Made by a program: the position numbers and the translations under genes. Shown piece after piece: positions 7,156-13,520 of a stretch of DNA of 13,520 nucleotides. The stretch is from Chrysochromulina parva (lineage: Eukaryota; Haptophyta; Prymnesiales; Chrysochromulinaceae): assembly GCA_002887195.1 (NCBI GenBank), contig PJAB01001582.1, forward strand, positions 1-13,520. The letters are read 5' to 3'. Each line of letters starts with the position of its first letter. Positions within the stretch are counted from its first letter, which is position 1. Under the pieces are notes generated by a model that was given only the letters and a program-made list of their open reading frames with translations, had not been told where the DNA came from and did not search any database.

Positions 7156-8535
7156 ATGAACTCAGCGTTGAAAAGGTCAGCACGGCTTCGTCAATCCATG
7201 CCGAGTTTCCGATGGCCGCCCAGCTCCTTCCAGGCTGCGACCGGTCGCAGGATGTGCTCATCCATCGCTCAGCGCGTCACGGCCGTGTCCAGCCGGCGGC
7301 GGCCGTCTCCAATCCGCGCGCTCATGCCGCTGGCCGCACAGCCTGGCATGATCAGCCTCGGCTCCGGCTCGCCTTCGCCAGAGTCCTTTCCCGTGACCAA
7401 CATCTCAATCACTCTTCGTGACGGCTCCTCTGTCACGCTCGGCGAGACCGCGACCGCTGCCGCCATGCAGTACTCGCCGACGACAGGGATGCCGCCGCTC
7501 ACCAAGTGGATTTCGCAGCTGCAAGCAGCGGAGCATGGCTGGCAAGTCGGAGCAGGGGGCCGCATCTGCGTGACCACGGGCAGCCAGAATGCGCTGCATC
7601 TCGCGCTGACGATGCTGCTCGAGAGCGGCGACACTGTCCTCGCCGACGAGTATGCCTACCCGGGGATGCTCGAGACCGTGCGGCCCATGGGCGTGGACGT
7701 CCTCGGTGTCGCCGGCGACGGTCTGGGCATGGACCCGGACTCACTTGAGGCGGTGCTCCAGCAGCACGCGAGCGGAACGGCGCGAAGACCGCGCCCGCGC
7801 GTGCTCTACACGATCCCAACAGGTCACAATCCCACGGGTGCGACGCTTCCCAACCCTCGCCGCCGGCGCGTCTACGAGCTCTGCCAGCAGTACGACATTC
7901 TGATCCTGGAGGATGATGCTTACTGGTTCCTCAGCCTCGACGAGCCGATGTCAGACGTGGAGCCGCTCGAGAGCTTCCTGTCGATGGACGCGCGCAGTGG
8001 CGACGGGCGCGTGCTGCGCTTCGATTCCCTCTCCAAGGTGCTCTCTGCCGGGTTGCGTGTCGGGTGGGTCAGCGGACCATCAGCGCTCATCGAGCGCATC
8101 GAGCTGCACCAGCAGGTGGCAGCTCTGCACAGCTCGGGCCTCTCGCAGGCAGTGGTCGCGGCAGTGCTCGAGGCGTGGGGCCCTGCAGGCTGGCACGCCC
8201 ACTGCAAGGGCGTGCGGGCGCTCTATCGCGCCAGGCGGGGGAGTATGCATGCAAGTGCGATTCGTCATCTGGACGGTCTCGCGAGCTGGACCCGGCCGAC
8301 GCACGGCATGTTTTTCTGGCTCGACTTGACGCCGAGTGGGTGCACAGACTCGAATGCGCTCGTCAAGACACGCGCCGTCGAGGCCAAGGTGCTGCTCATC
8401 CCGGGCTCCTCGTTTGCGGCGGCCGCCGCGCCGCTGTCAACCAGTCCGTTTGTGCGCGCCGCCTTCAGCCTCGCGAGCGAAGAGGAGATGGATGTCGGGA
8501 TGGAGCGACTCGCAGGGTTGCTCAAGTCCATGTGA
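7156..8535 (+). CDS. AADAT: Kynurenine/2-aminoadipate aminotransferase, mitochondrial (AADAT-like)
   Basis: PLP-dependent class I/II aminotransferase, 459 residues. The family moves the amino group of 2-aminoadipate (lysine breakdown) or kynurenine (tryptophan breakdown) to 2-oxoglutarate. Visible hallmarks in order: PSPIR then MISLGSGSPSPESFP near the start of the fold, QYSPTTGMPPL, TTGSQNALHLAL (cofactor phosphate region), YTIPTGHNPTG, LILEDDAYWFL (Asp contacting the cofactor pyridine), and FDSLSKVLSAGLRVGW, where Lys294 is the Schiff-base lysine. THGMFFWLDL and a C-terminal FVRAAFSLAS carry the substrate-carboxylate arginine. It aligns along its whole length with animal AADAT/KAT II, about 425 residues, and ends at the same point. 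The first ~55 residues are rich in Arg and Ser with no acidic residue, typical of a mitochondrial presequence. The frame opens earlier only at a GTG, so ATG 7156 is taken. Fungal ARO8-type enzymes are close relatives, so the exact substrate is unsure. Confidence 0.92.
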   Translation: MNSALKRSARLRQSMPSFRWPPSSFQAATGRRMCSSIAQRVTAVSSRRRPSPIRALMPLAAQPGMISLGSGSPSPESFPVTNISITLRDGSSVTLGETATAAAMQYSPTTGMPPLTKWISQLQAAEHGWQVGAGGRICVTTGSQNALHLALTMLLESGDTVLADEYAYPGMLETVRPMGVDVLGVAGDGLGMDPDSLEAVLQQHASGTARRPRPRVLYTIPTGHNPTGATLPNPRRRRVYELCQQYDILILEDDAYWFLSLDEPMSDVEPLESFLSMDARSGDGRVLRFDSLSKVLSAGLRVGWVSGPSALIERIELHQQVAALHSSGLSQAVVAAVLEAWGPAGWHAHCKGVRALYRARRGSMHASAIRHLDGLASWTRPTHGMFFWLDLTPSGCTDSNALVKTRAVEAKVLLIPGSSFAAAAAPLSTSPFVRAAFSLASEEEMDVGMERLAGLLKSM

Positions 8536-8759
8536 GGTAAGAGGATATTATCAAAGTGGGAAATAACAGGCATTTCCTGTCGTGTGACTAACGTGTGACT
8601 TGACTCGACTTTTCCAGTCTGCGACCTCCACGTTGTGTCTCCACGGGACCTGTGGTCGAGCGTCTTCCCGATAGGGCATTTTAACTTGAACGTGAACTTC
8701 GGACTTTTCCTGTGAACTTCCTGACGCACCCCCAGCACGAGCCGCCTCTTCCGCACGAG

Positions 8760-9231
8760 ATGGCCGACGATCCTGTCCGGAGCGCGGGAGAGATCAAGAA
8801 CGATGCGCGCGACGATCGGCTATCAGGCCCGATGTCTCTCCGGCACCGCGAACGCAATCACGTGCGGAAGCAAATGGCCGCAGATGCACGCGACAAGTGC
8901 TGGGAGACGCGTGACGCCTACGTGGAGTGCGCACGAGGTGTGCACTTTCCGTGCCCATGCGCTGGCATTCGCGATGACTTCAATTGTGTCTCCTCTTCGC
9001 CACAGGCCGGACGCTCAGCTTGCCGTTCATGTGCCGCAGCGTCTTCAAGGAGTTCAACACATGCCTGAGCCAATAGTGCGGCCGCCCCACGTAGAAACCA
9101 CTCTCAGTTCTGTGCTGAACTCACGACTGCCTCGCCCGTTCGGCAGTACTACTGAGGCGGAATTTGAGCGCCGGATGGCGGAATTCCAGCCCAAGAACGC
9201 GGTTATCACGCCCAAGGATTTCTACAGGTAG
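8760..9231 (+). CDS. CMC1: CMC1-family twin-CX9C mitochondrial protein (three exons)
   Basis: Spliced model: 8760-8937, 9006-9075, 9147-9231, giving 110 residues. CMC1-family proteins are small intermembrane-space proteins that take part in cytochrome c oxidase (COX1) assembly and are trapped by MIA40-type disulfide formation. The two CX9C motifs are Cys47/Cys57 (CWETRDAYVEC) and Cys69/Cys79 (CRSVFKEFNTC). They are joined by ARGRTLSLPFM, very close to the family's GRTLS linker. The lead-in LRHRERNHV resembles the LRHVEK segment of animal CMC1, and the tail TTEAEFERRMAEF fits the family's charged end. No single frame carries both motifs; the two introns restore them in phase. The start is ATG 8760, and a shorter form from the ATG at 8832 is possible. 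The gene lies 224 bp after the aminotransferase on the same strand, with its own presumed promoter in between. Confidence 0.88.
8938..9005 (+). other. Intron 1 of the CMC1-like gene (68 nt)
   Basis: Donor G|GTGTGC and acceptor CCACAG|GCC, with a pyrimidine-rich run (TCTCCTCTTCGCC) before the AG. The intron interrupts a codon after its first base. Removing it joins the first CX9C motif to the GRTLS linker and the second CX9C motif in frame. Confidence 0.85.
9076..9146 (+). other. Intron 2 of the CMC1-like gene (71 nt), hides an apparent stop
   Basis: Donor TA|GTGCGG and acceptor CGGCAG|TAC. The unspliced frame reads CAA TAG; splicing turns that TAG into TAT (Tyr) and continues into TTEAEFERR and a further 27 residues. 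The frame is kept (two bases of the codon before, one after). Length and GTG-type donor match intron 1 and the ankyrin gene intron. Confidence 0.75.
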
Positions 9232-9892
9232 TACGCTGTGAGCTTCGTTTGACAATACTGTGCTCACGGCCTTGGTAATTCGTCCTCATGTTCGTCCTCG
9301 GCCTCGCTCATTTGGAAATTCAGGCATCGCTTTAATTTTGTCCGCTTGGTTCGTTGGTGGCGCTCTGATGAGTGCATGGCATGTAGTACTTGTGAGATCG
9401 GATAGATAGCAGCGCTTCTTCGCGTCGTGGAGGCTCTGGAGAGCACCGGCGACCGGCCTCCGAAAAACCACGCAATCGAATGACGGTGTATGACGTGAAA
9501 GTTGAAACCACCCCGCGGGGCATGCGGCTGCGCCTACCGGACCCCGGCGCACGCGGACCGCCACGCGTGTGCGCCGGCACACGCCACACGCTCGCGACAC
9601 GCACAGCATGTCGTGTCAGCGCTGACGTGAGAGACAGACGAGCCGGTGTCACACCTCCAACGACGCGCACGCGACCCGGACCCGCGGTCCGACGCGCGGT
9701 GCACACGCCCCGCCCGTGAACCGCACGATGCCACGGTGCCCCGGTGTAGCGCGGGGTCCGCGGACGCCACACGCCTGTGCTAAACAGGTGCTAAACGCCT
9801 GCCAGGGCGAGAGCCGTGTTTGCCCCGCCCCCCGCCACGCCGCCAGAGAGCCACATACCGTATTGTGCCCCTGAGCCCTGTCCTAGGGATCC
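9232..9892. other. Convergent intergenic region, CpG-rich, no gene seen
   Basis: Both flanking genes end here. From about 9530 to 9830 the DNA is strongly CpG-rich with alternating CG/GTG runs and several short palindromes: GTCAGCGCTGAC at 9615-9626, CGGACC-CGC-GGTCCG at 9677-9691, GTCCGCGGAC at 9756-9765. A weak hairpin (9235-9243 with 9262-9270) follows the CMC1-like stop. The frames present look like composition artefacts. Confidence 0.5.
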
Positions 9893-12115
9893 CTACGCTT
9901 GCACAAATGGCGCCTCCCTCCGCCCGAGGCGTCCCTGTGAGGGAAGCAGCGCAGGCAGCGACCTGGAACGCCCACTCTCGACACTTGTCGAGCTCCAAGT
10001 TTGGGGGCGCTGGAGCGTCGGCCGTGTGAACAATGTTGACGATGTCGCTGTAGCAGGGCTCGCAGGCACGCTGTAGCTCACGACCTTCACATCAGTAGTC
10101 ATGACGATTGAGGGGGCACCTAAGTCGGGCGCATTATATGGATAGCTCGTCTCCAGCTGGGCCCTGGGCATGGGCATCGGCCGATGTGGTTGCCTGACCA
10201 TGTGCTCCTGGGCCGCCGTCGCCGCTCTCGTGAGCGTCCTCGTGAGCTTGGGTATTAACGGGGCCGCGTCGGGCTGAGGCGCGTCTGGCGTGGTCGTGGT
10301 GATGCTTCGTTGCGCATGGCGTTGTGAGGCGCTCAGCTGCACCGAAGGGCGATGGCGTTGCATCTCGAGCGGCGCCGGCCTCGTCGCCAACATCGACGAG
10401 GACGACCCGGTGTACATCAACGTCGAGGGAATCCCGCTCTGAGGCGCCGAGAGTGTCGACGACTCGTGCGGCAGGTGCGGCGCGGGCAGCGAGGGAGAGC
10501 GGTTGAGCGGTCTCGTGAGCGCATGGCGGAGTACATTCGTCCTGTTCGCATTTGGGCTGCGGTAGATTGTGCTCTGATGGAGTGCGTCGATCGCCTCCCT
10601 GGCTCGTTGGGCTGGCGATAGCTTCGACTGCTCAAGCAGGACGTCATGCCACTCTTGTTGCTTCTTGAGCTGCTGCGCGTGGTAGAAGGGACTCGATACC
10701 ACCTGATTCGTCAAATCGGCGGGCAGATCCCACGGACATCGACCCAGCGCAGTGCGCTCGCGTTGATCGTGTAGCCTTTGCCTGCGTTCGCCCCACTGCT
10801 CCCAGTGCGCGTTGACCTGAGCCGCCCACGACGGCGAGGGCGTGGGTGGCGAGCCTACGCCGGGTACCTCGATGTTGCACGAGGGCGGGGGATCGAAGAG
10901 CAGCCGCGGCAGGCGTGGCGGCGGCGACCCCTGCCGCAACTGTGAGGGCGAGATGATCGGAGGGGGCGAGCTCACGATCTGTTTCGCGAGAGCCTCTGTA
11001 AGAGCAAGACCGGCGGCAGCGGATGCACCGGCAGTCGCCTTGACCATGCGCTGCCCCTTCTCATTCGAATGCAGGACGGCAAGTGGGCTACTGTACGTCC
11101 TCGCATTCCACCTGGCGGCGTTGTGGCCTTGGGTCCCATCCGCACCCACATCCTGCGGCAGCGCTGCAGCTGCGGCCAGGAGGCTGCCGTCAGCGTCGCC
11201 TGCATCCGCGTCGCGCAGCGGCATCAGGCGATGCAGTGCATGCTCGAGCTGAGCTTCAGCCATGCTCATGTACGGTGCACCGTGCCCCCCCGCGCTCTCG
11301 GCCGTCAGGAATTCGTCGAGGCTCATGTTCAGCTCGGTTGGGTACCCAAGCGCCTCGCACAATGCGAGCACGTTGCTCTCTTTAGGCAACAGCCCGCCAG
11401 AGGCACGTGCGAGCTTGCGCATGGCGCTATCCTCTTGCGGAGTGAGCTTCAGGTCGAGGTAGACGTCCTTCTTGAGCAGCCCCTTCTCGAACTCCATGTA
11501 CGAGATCTCGCCGGAGCCATCTGCGTCGAAGGCGTTGAAGAGCCCTTTGATGGCTATGGGATGTGCACGCACGCCGAGCATCGTCATCGCCCGGCCGAAC
11601 TCGTCCCGAGAAATATGCTGATCGTCGTCGTCGTCCCAGCTCTTGAAGAGATCGAGAACCCGTTTCCCGTGCTTGCGCAGATATTCACGCAGCTGCGCGG
11701 AGACCGAAAGATTTGATTCGACGTCAATCTTGAAGGCTGGCAGTGTCTCCCTGTTTTTTGAAGCTCCTCGTCGAGGCTTTCGTGAGTCACCGGGTGGCAC
11801 ATCTGCATACTTGCGCAACTCCCCGATCTCAAGCGTGCCGCTACCATCCGTGTCGAGGGAATCGAAGATGATGCCCGCCCCGAGCTTGTCCGTCGCCCAC
11901 TGGCCCCTCGCGCCATAAAGTGAGTTGAATCCCCGAATGAATTCTCGCTTGTCGACTTTGCCAGACTTATCCGCATCCATCGAAACCAAGAACTCAGCGA
12001 GTTCTGCGGCGGAGCGGCCAAGGATCTCTTCGATGGCCATCTTCGTGGCTGTCGTGTCTGTGACCCATTTCTGTTTTTTCTGGGGCGGTGAAAAAGCCTG
12101 CTTGCCGGCCTTCAT
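9893..12115 (-). CDS. Four-EF-hand calcium-binding protein with long disordered tail
   Basis: Predicted 740 residues. Four complete EF-hand loops lie in the first 210 residues, in two pairs: 47-58 (DADKSGKVDKRE), 88-99 (DTDGSGTLEIGE), 161-172 (DDDDDQHISRDE) and 197-208 (DADGSGEISYME). All have acidic residues at positions 1, 3 and 12. The third has Gln where Gly is usual at position 6. Each loop is flanked by helix-like sequence, so calcium binding is well supported. A Lys/Arg-rich insert (about 112-122) separates the pairs, and a helical region with LDEFLTAESAG follows (about 220-290). From about 300 to the end it is Ser/Pro/Ala-rich with no kinase or other catalytic motif, so it is probably a sensor or scaffold. 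ATG 12115 is chosen because the frame opens earlier only at a GTG. Confidence 0.83.
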   Translation of the reverse strand: MKAGKQAFSPPQKKQKWVTDTTATKMAIEEILGRSAAELAEFLVSMDADKSGKVDKREFIRGFNSLYGARGQWATDKLGAGIIFDSLDTDGSGTLEIGELRKYADVPPGDSRKPRRGASKNRETLPAFKIDVESNLSVSAQLREYLRKHGKRVLDLFKSWDDDDDQHISRDEFGRAMTMLGVRAHPIAIKGLFNAFDADGSGEISYMEFEKGLLKKDVYLDLKLTPQEDSAMRKLARASGGLLPKESNVLALCEALGYPTELNMSLDEFLTAESAGGHGAPYMSMAEAQLEHALHRLMPLRDADAGDADGSLLAAAAALPQDVGADGTQGHNAARWNARTYSSPLAVLHSNEKGQRMVKATAGASAAAGLALTEALAKQIVSSPPPIISPSQLRQGSPPPRLPRLLFDPPPSCNIEVPGVGSPPTPSPSWAAQVNAHWEQWGERRQRLHDQRERTALGRCPWDLPADLTNQVVSSPFYHAQQLKKQQEWHDVLLEQSKLSPAQRAREAIDALHQSTIYRSPNANRTNVLRHALTRPLNRSPSLPAPHLPHESSTLSAPQSGIPSTLMYTGSSSSMLATRPAPLEMQRHRPSVQLSASQRHAQRSITTTTPDAPQPDAAPLIPKLTRTLTRAATAAQEHMVRQPHRPMPMPRAQLETSYPYNAPDLGAPSIVMTTDVKVVSYSVPASPATATSSTLFTRPTLQRPQTWSSTSVESGRSRSLPALLPSQGRLGRREAPFVQA

Positions 12116-12421
12116 TTGCTGCAACCCTGCAGTGCAAAGCGCAACGCGAAGCCGAAGGTGCACCGCGATTCACAGGAAGCCATGTACATGTAACTGCTTC
12201 TCGAAGCGAAACGGTTAGAGAAGACTGCATGCAAGATCACACCCACACCTTTCAAACGCGATCACTCCCTCTGGACCCTTTCTACTAGCCACTCGCAGTG
12301 ACGCCGCTATGGATACCGTGTGAATAGTACGCGCCCCGCAAAGGCCCTGTGCCCGGCTGTGCACAACCGCCGGCACCCCTATGATTCTGCAATCTCTCAC
12401 ACGCTCGATGCATATAAGATC
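12116..12421. other. Intergenic spacer between two minus-strand genes
   Basis: About 306 bp. It holds the promoter and leader of the EF-hand gene and the 3' end of the ankyrin gene, both on the minus strand. No TATA box, clear AATAAA or structured RNA is visible. Confidence 0.4.
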
Positions 12422-13033
12422 CTAAGACACCTCGATTGGCGAGGCTGGTGGTATAGCCGCTGCCTCTTCGACGTCGGATCCCTTGGCTGAGCTCGCGCGG
12501 GGAGTGTCGCTCGGCGTGGGCTCCACTTCGGCACCGTCGTCGTCATCCATGTCGAGACCCTTGGCCAGGCCGATGGTGCCATCGTCTTTGCCCTCGACAA
12601 GTGCAACGATGAGGAGCGCTGCGTCTTCCTCTCCAATGTCCTGTGCCACTTGGAGTGGCGTCTTCTTCATCGCGTTCTTCATATCAAAGATCTTGGCATT
12701 CTTTGAATAGAGCAGGCGGAGGATGCTGAGAGAGCCAAAGGCAGCGGCTATATGAGCTATGCCGTGGCCCCTCTGCGCTTGCGGGCCGATGCGAATGAGA
12801 TGGCGCGTGAGCAGGTGGGGTCGGACGGTTCTTGGCATGTGTGCTCATGGGATGTGCTCCAACACACGCACCTCATTCACAAAGTCAACTGAGGCTCCTT
12901 TGGCGAGCGCCTCCTCGGCCTTGGCGAGCTGATCATCCTTGGCAGCCTTGCAAAACGCCTCGTTAGCCTTCTGCCTGGCCGCCGCCTCCTGTTCCTCTGC
13001 GCTGAGTTTGGGTGGCGTTGGCTTCTTGCCCAT
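12422..13033 (-). CDS. Small ankyrin-repeat protein (two exons)
   Basis: Spliced model: 12872-13033 then 12422-12772, giving 170 residues. The N-terminus (MGKKPTPPKLSAEEQEAA) is charged and helical. An ankyrin region spans about residues 24-110: FCKAAKDDQLAKAEEALAKG, then after the splice GHGIAHIAAAFGSLSILRLL, then TPLQVAQDIGEEDAALLIV, roughly two and a half repeats. The GxxxAHxAAxxG and TPLxxA patterns are ankyrin hallmarks (TPLH is usual; here TPLQ). A very acidic stretch (DMDDDD, about 126-131) and a Ser/Pro-rich tail follow. Ankyrin repeats bind other proteins; the partner is unknown. The splice junction falls exactly where the repeat would otherwise be broken (VDFVNE joined to RGHGIAH). 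Confidence 0.85.
12773..12871 (-). other. Intron of the ankyrin gene (99 nt)
   Basis: On the minus strand the donor is GAG|GTGCGT and the acceptor GCGCAG|AGG, between codons (phase 0). Without splicing the first exon ends after eight more codons at a TGA. With splicing the ankyrin motif is continuous. Confidence 0.8.
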
Positions 13034-13520
13034 CGCCGCAATCGCAATCGTCAGGGTTCACCTCAGGGGTCGCGTTCCGTCCATTGTGACGAACCAGGAC
13101 GAAACCGTGCTCCCGAGCGAAAGTGTGGCTGATTCTCTTCCCACTGGCGGGGTGAGAAGATTTTAGGTGGTTGGGGAAGCCGCTAGTTCGATTTCCCAGA
13201 ACCGTATATGTAACATTTAATTCCCCGAGATTTTAATTATGTTATCCTTCGCCGCTGAGGGCCCCACATACGACACGGGTAGTTGCGAGGTCCCGTCGTA
13301 TATGTAATTACAGTGTTCAGTTCAGTTCAGTTCAGTTACTGCATAAACAACAGACAACCTAACGGAAGCCTATCGAATGTGCTCTCGAGGCTACAGACTG
13401 TAGCAGTGGGGGTGAGAGTCGTCGGAGATGGTGAGACACAACGGAAGGAGCACGAACGGGAAGGAGACCAGGAGGAGACACGCCACAGGGTGCTAGCCTG
13501 CGTGCCCTCGAGTACAGCTA
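13034..13520. other. Region upstream of the ankyrin gene, no gene seen
   Basis: About 490 bp to the window edge. It should carry the ankyrin gene's promoter. It holds a direct repeat CGTATATGTAA (13203-13213 and 13297-13307), an imperfect inverted repeat (ATACGACACGGG at 13268-13279 against CCCGTCGTAT at 13292-13301), and a pentanucleotide run. The last 100 bp are purine-rich on the plus strand. Confidence 0.45.
13315..13334. repeat. (GTTCA)4 pentanucleotide microsatellite
   Basis: Four perfect copies of GTTCA followed by a partial one (GTTAC). It lies about 280 bp upstream of the ankyrin gene's ATG. Such runs vary in length between strains. Confidence 0.9.

Noticed and set aside
9332..9772. 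146-codon minus-strand frame
   Set aside because: Arg-rich translation of the CpG block, overlapped by several equally long frames; no homology signal.
13160..13200. Possible tRNA T-arm (AGTTCGATTTCCC)
   Set aside because: The loop-like TTCGATT is there, but flanking bases do not pair as a T stem and no acceptor stem or anticodon arm can be placed.

Overview
The window looks like nuclear DNA of a GC-rich eukaryotic microbe, most likely a compact-genome alga or other protist. Evidence: a mitochondrial-type aminoadipate/kynurenine aminotransferase with a basic presequence, a twin-CX9C mitochondrial assembly factor whose reading frame needs two short GT-AG introns, an ankyrin gene with one intron, EF-hand and coiled-coil proteins, and no operons, Shine-Dalgarno sites or bacterial gene order. 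Haptophyte-like lineages would fit the short introns and composition, but the sequence alone does not fix the taxon.

Layout. 1-466: no clear gene; two copies of a ~100-bp repeat. 467-2206 (-): a DNA methyltransferase with an AP2-like DNA-binding domain near its N-terminus. 2311-2764 (-): a decayed GNAT acetyltransferase with several frameshifts and a 13-bp tandem duplication. 3258-5309 (+): a 683-residue low-complexity protein of unknown function with a basic, probably nuclear, N-terminus and two sets of internal repeats. 5992-7071 (-): a coiled-coil protein of unknown function. 7156-8535 (+): the aminotransferase, only 84 bp from the start of its divergent neighbour. 8760-9231 (+): a CMC1-family twin-CX9C protein in three exons; the second intron removes an apparent stop codon. 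9893-12115 (-): a four-EF-hand protein with a long disordered tail. 12422-13033 (-): a small ankyrin protein in two exons. 13034-13520: upstream DNA with short repeats.

The genes do not form one pathway. Two neighbours on the + strand (aminotransferase, CMC1) are mitochondrial. The methyltransferase is the most unusual gene: it pairs a phage/bacterial-type TSPPY methyltransferase core with an AP2-like domain. Eukaryotic starts were chosen at ATG throughout; longer frames that open at GTG or TTG were cut back.
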